A stretch of DNA of 48,649 nucleotides, taken from Onishia taeanensis (GTDB lineage: Bacteria; Pseudomonadota; Gammaproteobacteria; Pseudomonadales; Halomonadaceae). A model generated the notes under the pieces. The model was given only the letters and a program-made list of their open reading frames with translations. It was not told the origin of the DNA and did no database searches. Position numbers and translations under genes: made by a program. Shown here piece by piece: positions 10,236-17,822 of the stretch (its first letter is position 1; each line of letters begins with the position of its first letter). The stretch covers positions 1-48,649 of the forward strand of contig NZ_FNCI01000019.1 of the NCBI RefSeq assembly GCF_900100755.1, read 5' to 3'.

Positions 10236-11354
10236 TTATCCGACTTCGCGGCAGGCCAGCAGGCTCGCTTCCAGTGACGCTGGCTCAGGCAAGGCCTGGC
10301 TATCCGCCTCCATGATCAGCTCAAGGCGCGAATCCCGCCGCCAACTGGCCGGCATCAGCGTCACGCGGCCAGCAGCCCGGTTGTAGAATTTCCAGCCTGA
10401 CGCAGTGTGCACCACCGCCTTGATGCGCAGCGCCGCGGGCAACGACGACAACAACTGTTCTAACGCATCCAGCGAAAACCGCTCGCTTGCATGAAAGCGC
10501 CACCCTAGGCTGCGAAAGCCAAGCGAGCCTCCTTCGTCGCACACCGGCTTCCCAGGAACGGGCGCACGATAGGCAAACGTATCCAGGGTGACCGCAGCCT
10601 GTCCTTCGTGAGCAGTAGAGTGCGACCTCATCCGCGGCGACGCCGAGGCCTCCCCGCCTTGATGACCAGAAGCCCCCTTGGCGCCATCCTGATGAACGGC
10701 ATCATCAAGCAGCCGCGACACGGGAAGCTGCCCATGTGGCGCCACCTCGATCCAGCGCTTGGCGGGCCATAAGCCGGAAAGATATTCCTGCGCTACCCGG
10801 CACTGCCGCTCCGTGGCCAGATCGGTCATGGTAAGCGCCACGCCATCGGCCATCGCCAACTGATCGCGAAAGGTCTCATGCTCTCTTGAGCGCGGGTCAT
10901 CGAGGCGTCGCGGATCCAGCAAGGCAATGATATCGCGCACCTCCAACACCTCGTTGAAGGCCTCGCTGCGCAGCAAGTCCAGAAGACCCGCGGGATGACC
11001 AAGCCCGGAGGGCTCTATGATCAGCCGATCAGGACGATGACGGTGCAGCAGATTGACCAGCGACGCCTGCAACACGAAGGCCAACTGACAGCATAGGCAG
11101 CCGCCCGGCAACCCCTTGACCACCACATCCTCGCGCTCTTCGAACATGGCCTGATCGATACCGACCTGGCCGAACTCGTTGATCACCACGACCCAGCGCT
11201 CGTCAGCAGGCTTGTGGGCCAGCAGGTGGCGAATCAGAGTGCTCTTGCCGCTGCCGAGAAACCCGGTAATCACATGCACGGGAATGCCTGTCAGAGGCAT
11301 GCTTGAGTGAACGACAGATGGACGAGAAGCGGATGAAGGCGATGGAGAAGGCAC
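10236..11354 (-). CDS. G3E-family (COG0523, YeiR-like) metal-binding GTPase
   Basis: A putative metallochaperone GTPase. The 372-residue product has Walker A (TGFLGSGKST, about 31-40), the switch region NEFGQVGID, the metal-binding CxCC motif in GGCLCC, and IEPSGLGHP; the last parts resemble E. coli YeiR, a zinc-binding GTPase. The usual N/TKxD guanine-recognition motif reads TMTD here, so base specificity or activity may be altered. A variable middle segment (about 215-255) carries several histidines and may bind metal. The GTG start has GAGGA about 9 bases upstream; an internal ATG at 11297 is the alternative. A Zur-like palindrome lies just upstream, suggesting expression under zinc shortage. 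Confidence 0.85.
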   Translation of the reverse strand: MPSPSPSSASRPSVVHSSMPLTGIPVHVITGFLGSGKSTLIRHLLAHKPADERWVVVINEFGQVGIDQAMFEEREDVVVKGLPGGCLCCQLAFVLQASLVNLLHRHRPDRLIIEPSGLGHPAGLLDLLRSEAFNEVLEVRDIIALLDPRRLDDPRSREHETFRDQLAMADGVALTMTDLATERQCRVAQEYLSGLWPAKRWIEVAPHGQLPVSRLLDDAVHQDGAKGASGHQGGEASASPRMRSHSTAHEGQAAVTLDTFAYRAPVPGKPVCDEGGSLGFRSLGWRFHASERFSLDALEQLLSSLPAALRIKAVVHTASGWKFYNRAAGRVTLMPASWRRDSRLELIMEADSQALPEPASLEASLLACREVG

Positions 11355-11396
11355 AGGCGCGGATCCTCGATGACGTCGATGAAAGCTAGTAGGCTC

Positions 11397-11420
11397 AAAT
11401 ACGTTACTTTATAACATTTT
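11397..11420 (-). promoter_or_regulatory. Zur-box-like palindrome before the G3E GTPase
   Basis: On the minus strand the first half reads AAAATGTTATA and the second AGTAACGTATTT, an imperfect palindrome close to the gammaproteobacterial Zur operator (GAAATGTTATA, one base, then its inverse). It ends 42 bases before the GTG start. A -10-like TATAAA lies inside it, so a bound repressor would block the promoter. A perfect 12-base palindrome (CTGCTTAAGCAG, 11424-11435) is next to it. Confidence 0.55.
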
Positions 11421-11466
11421 CGCCTGCTTAAGCAGATCGCAACTCCCTATTGATCGCTGAAAAACC

Positions 11467-11550
11467 ATTCGGTGCCCACAAGCCGAATTGCCTGAGACGC
11501 GGGAGAGGACGACACTGAAGCAAGCAGCCCTCCCGGCGCCCGGGGCGGGC
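11467..11550 (+). promoter_or_regulatory. Structured leader of the deacetylase-family gene
   Basis: Three hairpins lie in a row before the ribosome-binding site: 11467-11472 with 11483-11488, 11500-11508 with 11528-11535 (one bulged base), and 11538-11542 with 11546-11550. I do not recognise a riboswitch class. There is no T-tract after the last hairpin, so control, if any, would be at translation or RNA stability. Confidence 0.35.
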
Positions 11551-11570
11551 ACTATCTAACGTGACGGAGA

Positions 11571-12692
11571 ATGCTCGTGATCGGCGACCGCTCAGTGCTG
11601 GTGATCAATGACGACCGCATGCTTAATCATCAACCCGACATCCAGGACCCCTTCCTGCCTGGACGCCTGGACCGACGAGTCAGAGAGATACTCAATGGCC
11701 TGGCGGTTCAATGGAAATATCCCGAGCACCCCGGCCGGATAACGGCCATCATGGAACGCCTCAGCGCCGAGCCGATCCCCGGCGTGACGTTCGAGACCGC
11801 AGAGCCGGCCACGCTCGAGCAACTTGGGCGGGTACATACCAGCGCCCACCTGCGTGAAATCGAACGCATGCGCGGCAAGCATGCCTGGCTTGATGTCGAC
11901 ACCACTGCCGTATCACCGGGCAGCATCGAGGCCGCCGAGGTCGCCGCCGGGGCCGCCATCGCAGCGGTCGACGCCGTCTGCAAGGGCCGAGCCCAAAGCG
12001 CCTTTGCACTCTGCCGCCCGCCGGGGCATCACGCCGAACCGGCCCGCTCGCGCGGTTTCTGCTTCTTCAACAACGTCGCGGTCGCAGCAGCCCATGCCCA
12101 GCATGAGCTGGGCATCGAGCGCGTCCTGATCGTCGACTGGGATGCCCATCATGGCAATGGCACCCAGGACATTTTCTGGGCATCGCCGGATGTCATGCTG
12201 TTCGACACCCATCGCGCCGCCCCCTTCTATCCGGGCTCCGGCCGACTGGAAGACGTCGGCGCCGGGCTCGGCGAGGGCACCACCGTCAATGTGCCATTAC
12301 CCGGCGGAGCCGGCGACCAAGCCATCCTGATGGCCTTTCGCGACATCTTGGAGCCGGCAGCCGCCTGGTTCCAGCCGGACCTGATCCTGGTTTCGGCTGG
12401 CTTCGATGCCCACCGGCTCGATCTATGCCTGAACGTCAGTTATGAGGGGTTCGCCGCCATGACGGAGATCGTTCAGGGCTTGGCCGACCGACACTGCGAC
12501 GGCAGGCTCGCCCTGGTACTCGAGGGCGGCTACCACCTGGAGTCTCTTTCTCAAGGCGTCCATAGCGTGCTGCAGGTTCTGGCCGGCGGCAGCGCCCCCA
12601 CACCCGAAGAAATCGGCCTCGCCGATGTGGCAGCCGCCAGTGACTTCCATAAAACGGCCTTCACTTCCGACCCACCGCTCTCAGACACTTGA
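11571..12692 (+). CDS. Histone-deacetylase-family zinc hydrolase
   Basis: A class II HDAC-like deacetylase that removes acetyl groups from amines such as acetylpolyamines or acetyl-lysine; the natural substrate cannot be told from sequence. The 373-residue product has RPPGHHAE (active-site His pair), then DWDAHHGNGT with two of the zinc ligands (Asp and His), SAGFDAH with the third Asp, and EGGYHLESL with the glycine-rich loop. GGAG lies only about 4 bases before the chosen ATG; a later ATG (MLNHQPD, residue 17) is possible, but the family's first strand is in the upstream part (VLVINDD). It is transcribed away from the G3E GTPase and ends at a shared terminator facing ppiD. Confidence 0.88.
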   Translation: MLVIGDRSVLVINDDRMLNHQPDIQDPFLPGRLDRRVREILNGLAVQWKYPEHPGRITAIMERLSAEPIPGVTFETAEPATLEQLGRVHTSAHLREIERMRGKHAWLDVDTTAVSPGSIEAAEVAAGAAIAAVDAVCKGRAQSAFALCRPPGHHAEPARSRGFCFFNNVAVAAAHAQHELGIERVLIVDWDAHHGNGTQDIFWASPDVMLFDTHRAAPFYPGSGRLEDVGAGLGEGTTVNVPLPGGAGDQAILMAFRDILEPAAAWFQPDLILVSAGFDAHRLDLCLNVSYEGFAAMTEIVQGLADRHCDGRLALVLEGGYHLESLSQGVHSVLQVLAGGSAPTPEEIGLADVAAASDFHKTAFTSDPPLSDT

Positions 12693-12732
12693 TATAAAAG
12701 ACATTTGATACATAGGTCACTTGATACGAGGG
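12685..12732. repeat. Three tandem 16-bp imperfect repeats
   Basis: Units at 12685-12700, 12701-12716 and 12717-12732 share the core (a/t)CA(C/T)TTGATA. The first contains the deacetylase stop codon, and the array ends 10 bases before the terminator stem. It looks like recent slippage or short duplication. Confidence 0.75.
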
Positions 12733-12742
12733 CTGCATAAAA

Positions 12743-12768
12743 AAACGCGACCCATGAGGGTCGCGTTT
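12743..12768. terminator. Bidirectional terminator between the deacetylase gene and ppiD
   Basis: An 11-bp perfect stem (12743-12753 with 12758-12768) with loop ATGA. It is flanked by an A-run on the left and T-rich sequence on the right, as expected for termination of both convergent transcripts. Confidence 0.85.
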
Positions 12769-12816
12769 CTTATCCCGGACTAACGGGGCTCGGCTAGCAC
12801 CTGCCCAAGCTAACCA

Positions 12817-14637
12817 CTAGAGACGCTCGATCTCGGCATCATTTTGCAGCTGCTCGAGCAGCCCGCTGACTGCCGCCTGTGCACGCAGGCGCTCGACCAG
12901 TTGAGCGACGCGGGACTCGCTAGCATCGGACACATCGCCCTCTTGCACGGCATCCAGAGCCACCAGCGCCACACCATTCTGAGTCGCCGTCTGACCGTAC
13001 ACCGGCGCGCCATCTTCCGGATTCGGCAGGCGGAAGGCCAAGCCGTTCACCGCAGCGGGCACATTGCTGCCGCTCTGACGTGTCGCGGACTCGACCCGCT
13101 GCCAATCGACGACTTGTTGTGAGCCATCGCGTAGTGCCGCCACACGCTTCTCGGCAAGCGCCGTCAGCGCCTCCTGCACCTTGAGCTTCTCGACCGCAGC
13201 AGACACGCGGTCACGCACTTCATCGAGCTCGAGAGTGGTGGCCGGGCGATGATCCCGCACGCGCAGCACCATACGGCGATCCTGGTCCAGCTCGATCACC
13301 TCACTGTTGAAGCCTTCCTCGAGCACGTCCTTCGTGAAGGCGGCATCCATTACCCCAGGCTCGGCCAGCACGCCTTCGGCACTGTCGGCCGACACCCAGT
13401 CGCTGGTCTGAAGCTCGGCACCCACATCCTTGGCGATACTCGCCAGGTCATCGGCAGCGAAACTTTCATCGATCAGCTGCTGGACACGCTCATTGAAAAG
13501 ATCATCCACGTCGGCAAGCGCTGCCTGATCGCGCAGTTCTCCGCGCAGCTCCTCGAAGGACGGGATTTCGATTTCGGTGACCTTGAGCAGGTGCAGTCCG
13601 TTGTCGGTTTCGACGATATCCGACACCTGCCCTTGGTCGAGGGAATACACGGCACTGTCAAAGGCGTCGCCGAAGAAGCCACGGCTGATCACACCCAGGT
13701 CGCCACCGCTATCGCTGGTGGACGTATCGTCCGACACTTCCGCGGCAAGCGATGCAAAGGACTCACCGGCGGCCAGACGTTCCTTGACCTTCTTGAGGGC
13801 GGCGACCGCCTCTTCTCGAGTGCGCTGATCGCCAAAGGTCAGCATGATATGCGAGACACGACGATCGGCTTCACTGACACGCTCGGCATAGAGCGAGCGC
13901 AGCTGGTCATCGTCCACCTCGACCTGGTCGGCCAGCTCGCGACGATCGAGCACCAGATAGGCCAGCTTCACCTGCTCCGGGCGCTGGTAGTCATCGCGGT
14001 GATCCTGGTAATAGGCTTCCAGGTCCGCCTGGCTGACTTGCGACGCCTCTTCCAGGTCGGAGGCGTCGAGTTGCTGGTAGCGATAACTACGCGTCTGGTT
14101 TTGCAGAGCCGCTAGGCGCTGCTTCTCATCATCGAGCATGAACTCGCTAGACGAGAGCCCCTGCTGCAGCTGTTGACGCTGCATGTCATCGCGCAGCTGC
14201 GCCCGAAACGCCAGCGGCGTATAGCCGGCACTCGCCAGGCGGTTCTTGAACAACTCCCGGGAGAATTTGCCATCCTGGTCTTGGAACTCAGGCAACGTCA
14301 CGATCAGGTTATCGAGCTGCCCCTCGGAGAGGTGCAGGCCACCTTCTTCAGCGTATTGATCCAGCAATGAGGTACGAATCAGTTGGTCGAGTACCTGTCC
14401 ACGCAGCTGACGCTCCTGCTCTGGCGGCACCTGACCACTGCGGATCGCGCGCTGGACCTGCACTTCGACCTGCTGGCGGGTGATCGACTGCCCATTGACG
14501 GTGGCGACATCATCCCCGCCGGATGACAGCAAACCGACCAGAGAGTCGACCCCGAAAAGAGCCATGGTCGCGATCACCGCGCCGATGATGATCTTGGCGC
14601 CCCAGCTGGTGGAGCGGTCCCGAATACGTTGCAGCAT
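12817..14637 (-). CDS. ppiD: Periplasmic folding chaperone PpiD (SurA-like parvulin)
   Basis: An inner-membrane-anchored periplasmic chaperone that meets proteins leaving the Sec translocon. The 606-residue product has one N-terminal transmembrane helix (about 15-36, IIIGAVIATMALFGV), a SurA-like N-domain, a parvulin domain (about 262-360, from RRVSHIML to GLHLLKV) and a C-terminal chaperone segment. In E. coli PpiD the parvulin domain is catalytically inactive, so isomerase activity should not be assumed. It follows hupB, the same order as in E. coli (lon-hupB-ppiD), 182 bases downstream and after the hupB terminator. Confidence 0.94.
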   Translation of the reverse strand: MLQRIRDRSTSWGAKIIIGAVIATMALFGVDSLVGLLSSGGDDVATVNGQSITRQQVEVQVQRAIRSGQVPPEQERQLRGQVLDQLIRTSLLDQYAEEGGLHLSEGQLDNLIVTLPEFQDQDGKFSRELFKNRLASAGYTPLAFRAQLRDDMQRQQLQQGLSSSEFMLDDEKQRLAALQNQTRSYRYQQLDASDLEEASQVSQADLEAYYQDHRDDYQRPEQVKLAYLVLDRRELADQVEVDDDQLRSLYAERVSEADRRVSHIMLTFGDQRTREEAVAALKKVKERLAAGESFASLAAEVSDDTSTSDSGGDLGVISRGFFGDAFDSAVYSLDQGQVSDIVETDNGLHLLKVTEIEIPSFEELRGELRDQAALADVDDLFNERVQQLIDESFAADDLASIAKDVGAELQTSDWVSADSAEGVLAEPGVMDAAFTKDVLEEGFNSEVIELDQDRRMVLRVRDHRPATTLELDEVRDRVSAAVEKLKVQEALTALAEKRVAALRDGSQQVVDWQRVESATRQSGSNVPAAVNGLAFRLPNPEDGAPVYGQTATQNGVALVALDAVQEGDVSDASESRVAQLVERLRAQAAVSGLLEQLQNDAEIERL

Positions 14638-14749
14638 TACTGGCCTCGGCTGGAGTTTGGCAGAAAAAACGGTTCATTATAGGCGTCTGATACGGGGCTG
14701 GGGCAACCGTGACTCGGCGTATCCCATGCTACTAACGGAATCCCGCCCA

Positions 14750-14779
14750 ATAAAAAGGCGCACCGCTGAGCGATGCGCC
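14750..14779 (-). terminator. hupB terminator
   Basis: On the minus strand a 10-bp stem (14757-14766 with 14770-14779, one G-U pair) with a 3-base loop is followed by TTTTTATT. It lies about 40 bases after the hupB stop. Confidence 0.85.
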
Positions 14780-14819
14780 ATACAGAAGACCGTCAGTCCG
14801 CTAGGCAAAGCCCAGCGTC

Positions 14820-15092
14820 TCAGTTGACAGAATCCTTGAGCGCCTTACCTGCCTTGAAGCTGGGCACTTTGGCGGCACTGATTTCGATCGGCTGACCGGT
14901 CTGCGGGTTACGGCCGGTGCGAGCAGCACGCTCCTTGATGGAGAAAGTGCCAAACCCTACCAGAGAGACGGAATCACCCTGCTTCAGGCTTTCAGTGACG
15001 CTATCGACCATGGCGTCGAGCGCACGGCTTGCAGCCGCCTTGGGAATATCGGCAGACGCGGCAATGGCTTCGATCAGCTCGGATTTGTTCAC
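14820..15092 (-). CDS. hupB: DNA-binding protein HU, beta-type
   Basis: A small nucleoid protein that bends DNA non-specifically. The 90-residue product is exactly the usual HU length and begins [10 protein letters not shown]; the arm signature [21 protein letters not shown] is complete, including the conserved proline near its tip. The start is GTG with AAGGGG 8 bases upstream; no ATG alternative keeps the family N-terminus. The gene has a strong sigma-70-type promoter and its own terminator, as expected for an abundant protein lying between lon and ppiD. Confidence 0.96.
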   Translation of the reverse strand: MNKSELIEAIAASADIPKAAASRALDAMVDSVTESLKQGDSVSLVGFGTFSIKERAARTGRNPQTGQPIEISAAKVPSFKAGKALKDSVN

Positions 15093-15173
15093 ACTTCACC
15101 CCTTGACTGTTTCAGAAATTACTGGAAATCGGCGCTATCTTGAGGCGGCTTAAACGATCACAGCAAAGCGTAA

Positions 15174-15202
15174 TTTATAGCAATGCCGCAAAAGATCGTC
15201 AA
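15174..15202 (-). promoter_or_regulatory. Sigma-70 promoter of hupB
   Basis: On the minus strand TTGACG (15197-15202) and TATAAA (15174-15179) are 17 bases apart, with an added TGC before the -10. Each hexamer matches the consensus at five of six bases. The start codon is about 80 bases downstream. Confidence 0.8.
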
Positions 15203-15221
15203 GCAACTATTGGTCCCAAGC

Positions 15222-15257
15222 CCCACCATGCCAAGGTTTTACCCTTGGCATGGTGGG
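15222..15257 (-). terminator. Strong hairpin after lon without a clear T-tract
   Basis: A perfect 15-bp stem (15222-15236 with 15243-15257) with a 6-base loop lies 11 bases after the lon stop. On the minus strand the T-run precedes rather than follows the stem, so it may act with Rho, as a 3' stabiliser, or as a weak terminator. Confidence 0.5.
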
Positions 15258-15268
15258 AAAAATCACCG

Positions 15269-17677
15269 CTAATGAGTACTGATCACCGCTTGGGAAGAAG
15301 CAGAGTCATCTGGACGATTTTCATCAGATTCGAGGGTAGACTTCTTGGCAAGAGCAACCTCTAGCACCTCATCTATCCAACGCACAGGACGAATATCCAA
15401 TGCTTCCTTGATATTGTCCGGCACTTCTTTGAGGTCTCGGCGGTTTTCCTCGGGAATTAGCACGGTCTTTATACCACCGCGCCTTGCGGCCAGCAATTTC
15501 TCCTTGAGGCCACCAATCGGCATTACCTCGCCACGCAGATTGACTTCGCCGGTCATCGCCACGTCGCAACGCACCGCTCGCCCGGTAAAAGCAGAGACCA
15601 TAGCAGTCACCATGGCAATGCCAGCGCTGGGGCCGTCCTTGGGCGTCGCCCCCTCAGGCACGTGGATGTGCAGATCTTCCTTCTCGAAGCGCTCAGTATC
15701 GATACCCAACGCCTTGGCCCGGGCACGCACCACGGTCTGGGCGGCGCTCACGGACTCCTTCATGACATCACCGAGGGAGCCGGTCTTGTTGATCCGACCC
15801 TTGCCCGGGGTAAGAACAGACTCGATGGTCAGCAGCTCGCCACCCACCGACGTCCAGGCAAGCCCAGTGACGCGCCCAACCTGGTCTTCCTGGTCGGCGA
15901 GCCCATAGCTGTAGCGGCGCACACCCGCGTGGCGCTCGATGCCTTCCGCTGCCAGCCGCTGAGGCGCTTGCGCACCTTCTTTGCCCTGAGTCTCGATCCG
16001 CTCACGCAACACCTTGCGACAGACCTTCGCCACCTGACGCTCCAGCTCGCGCACCCCCGCTTCTCTGGTGTAGTAGCGGATCAGCTCGAGCACGGCATCA
16101 TCTTCGAAGGAGAGCTCGTCATCCTTGAGGCCATTTGCCTTGAGCTGCTTAGGAATCAGATAACGCTTGGCGATCGCCAGCTTCTCGTCTTCGGTGTAGC
16201 CCGGCAGACGAATGATTTCCATACGGTCCATCAAGGGACCCGGAATATTCATCGAGTTCGCCGTGCAGATGAACATGGTTTCGGACAGATCGTAATCAAG
16301 TTCGAGATAGTGATCGCTGAACTTGTCGTTCTGCTCCGGGTCCAGCACCTCAAGCAAGGCAGACGACGGATCGCCACGGTGATCCATGCCGATCTTGTCG
16401 ACCTCATCGAGCAGGAACAGCGGGTTCTTGACCCCGGCCTTGCTCATGCGCTGCACCACCTTGCCCGGCAGCGAGCCAATGTAGGTACGGCGGTGGCCGC
16501 GAATCTCGGATTCGTCACGCACGCCACCCAGCGCCAGCCGCACGTACTTGCGGTTGGTCGCTCGGGCAATCGACTGCCCCAAAGAGGTCTTGCCTACACC
16601 GGGCGGCCCCACCAGGCACAGCACCGGACCCTTGAGCTTCTTGACCCGCTTCTGAACGGCCAGGTACTCGAGAATACGCTCCTTGACCTCCTCGAGCCCG
16701 TAGTGGTCTTCGTCGAGGACCTTCTGGGCGCGCAGCAGGTCATGCTTGACCCGAGTACGCTTCTTCCAGGGCACCGCGATCAGCCAATCGAGATAGGAGC
16801 GCACCACCGTAGCCTCGGCGGAGGACGGTCCCATCATTTTCAGCTTGTTAAGCTCCTGAGTGGCTTTCTCACGAGCCTCATCGGGCATGCCGGACTCTTC
16901 GATCGCCTGCTCGTACTTCTCGGCCTCATTGGGCACGTTGTCGAGCTCGCCCATCTCTTTCTGGATGGCCTTCATCTGCTCGTTGAGGTAGTACTCGCGC
17001 TGCGACTTCTCCATCTGGTCCTTGACCCGCGACCGGATGCGCTTCTCGACCTGCAGCAGATCGATCTCAGATTCGATCAGTGCCATCAGGTGCTCGATAC
17101 GGTCGCGCACCCGATCCATTTCCAGGAGCTGCTGCTTGTCGCCAATCTTCAGCGACAGATGGGCACAGATGGTATCGACCAACCGACTGGGGTCTTCGAT
17201 CCCGGACAGAGAGTTCAAGACCTCATTGGGGACCTTCTTGGACAGCTTTACGTACTGCTCGAACTGATTGAGCAGCACGCGCACCAGTGATTCCTGCTCC
17301 CTCTCGGTGAGCGGCTCGCTTTCGCGCAGGGTCACTTCGGCGCGGCTATAGCCTTCGTCGACCACGGTGATATCACCGACGTCGGCGCGGGCTGCGCCTT
17401 CAATCAACACCTTCACGGTGCCATCGGGCAGCTTCAGTAGCTGCATAATCTCGGCAACGGTGCCCACCGCGAACAGGTCGCTGGTATCAGGCTCGTCCTG
17501 ACCGGCTTCACGTTGGGCGACGAGCAGAATGCGCTTGTCGGCGGCCATGGCCGCCTCGAGCGCCTGAATGGACTTCTCTCGCCCCACGAACAGCGGGATC
17601 ACCATCTGCGGGTAAACCACCACATCGCGAAGCGGCAATAGGGGCAGACTCTGGGTCTGTTCGGCGTTCTGCTGCAT
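15269..17677 (-). CDS. lon: ATP-dependent protease Lon
   Basis: A cytosolic AAA+ protease that degrades misfolded proteins and short-lived regulators. The 802-residue product has the N-terminal substrate-binding domain (from about residue 12, LPLLPLRDVVVYP), a coiled-coil region, Walker A (GPPGVGKTS), the Walker B region (LFLLDEVDK) and a C-terminal protease domain whose catalytic Ser is in PKDGPSAG, with the Lys in the following region. Its length is slightly above the 784 of E. coli. A good heat-shock sigma-32 promoter lies about 40 bases upstream. It is downstream of clpX but separated from it by a strong terminator, so it is transcribed on its own. Confidence 0.97.
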   Translation of the reverse strand: MQQNAEQTQSLPLLPLRDVVVYPQMVIPLFVGREKSIQALEAAMAADKRILLVAQREAGQDEPDTSDLFAVGTVAEIMQLLKLPDGTVKVLIEGAARADVGDITVVDEGYSRAEVTLRESEPLTEREQESLVRVLLNQFEQYVKLSKKVPNEVLNSLSGIEDPSRLVDTICAHLSLKIGDKQQLLEMDRVRDRIEHLMALIESEIDLLQVEKRIRSRVKDQMEKSQREYYLNEQMKAIQKEMGELDNVPNEAEKYEQAIEESGMPDEAREKATQELNKLKMMGPSSAEATVVRSYLDWLIAVPWKKRTRVKHDLLRAQKVLDEDHYGLEEVKERILEYLAVQKRVKKLKGPVLCLVGPPGVGKTSLGQSIARATNRKYVRLALGGVRDESEIRGHRRTYIGSLPGKVVQRMSKAGVKNPLFLLDEVDKIGMDHRGDPSSALLEVLDPEQNDKFSDHYLELDYDLSETMFICTANSMNIPGPLMDRMEIIRLPGYTEDEKLAIAKRYLIPKQLKANGLKDDELSFEDDAVLELIRYYTREAGVRELERQVAKVCRKVLRERIETQGKEGAQAPQRLAAEGIERHAGVRRYSYGLADQEDQVGRVTGLAWTSVGGELLTIESVLTPGKGRINKTGSLGDVMKESVSAAQTVVRARAKALGIDTERFEKEDLHIHVPEGATPKDGPSAGIAMVTAMVSAFTGRAVRCDVAMTGEVNLRGEVMPIGGLKEKLLAARRGGIKTVLIPEENRRDLKEVPDNIKEALDIRPVRWIDEVLEVALAKKSTLESDENRPDDSASSQAVISTH

Positions 17678-17713
17678 CGCAGACGTTCCTCAATGCTCGA
17701 ATGATTGAACAGG

Positions 17714-17742
17714 TGATGGGGGCAACGGGCACTCTTTACAAG
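17714..17742 (-). promoter_or_regulatory. Sigma-32 (heat-shock) promoter of lon
   Basis: On the minus strand CTTGTAA (17736-17742) and CCCCATCA (17714-17721) are 14 bases apart. This is close to the sigma-32 consensus CTTGAAA, 11-16 bases, CCCCATnT. The predicted transcript start leaves a leader of about 30 bases before the lon ATG. Confidence 0.75.
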
Positions 17743-17774
17743 CGCAGCGGCGGGCCACCAGGACAAAAGAGCGC

Positions 17775-17803
17775 GAAAAAAAGGGGCCGCAAAAGCGGCC
17801 CCT
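17775..17803 (-). terminator. clpX terminator
   Basis: On the minus strand an 8-bp GC stem (17783-17790 with 17795-17802, loop TTTT, extended by one A-T pair) is followed by seven T residues. It lies 20 bases after the clpX stop and separates clpPX from lon. Confidence 0.92.
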
Positions 17804-17822
17804 GCTCCGGAGGGGAACGGCC

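Noticed and set aside
7797-10277. An 826-codon open frame on the plus strand opposite gyrA
   Set aside because: It is antisense to a certain gene; long opposite frames are expected from GC-biased third positions. It has no recognisable domains and no ribosome-binding site.
15662-17290. A 542-codon open frame opposite lon
   Set aside because: Antisense shadow of lon with no domain, no ribosome-binding site and no promoter.
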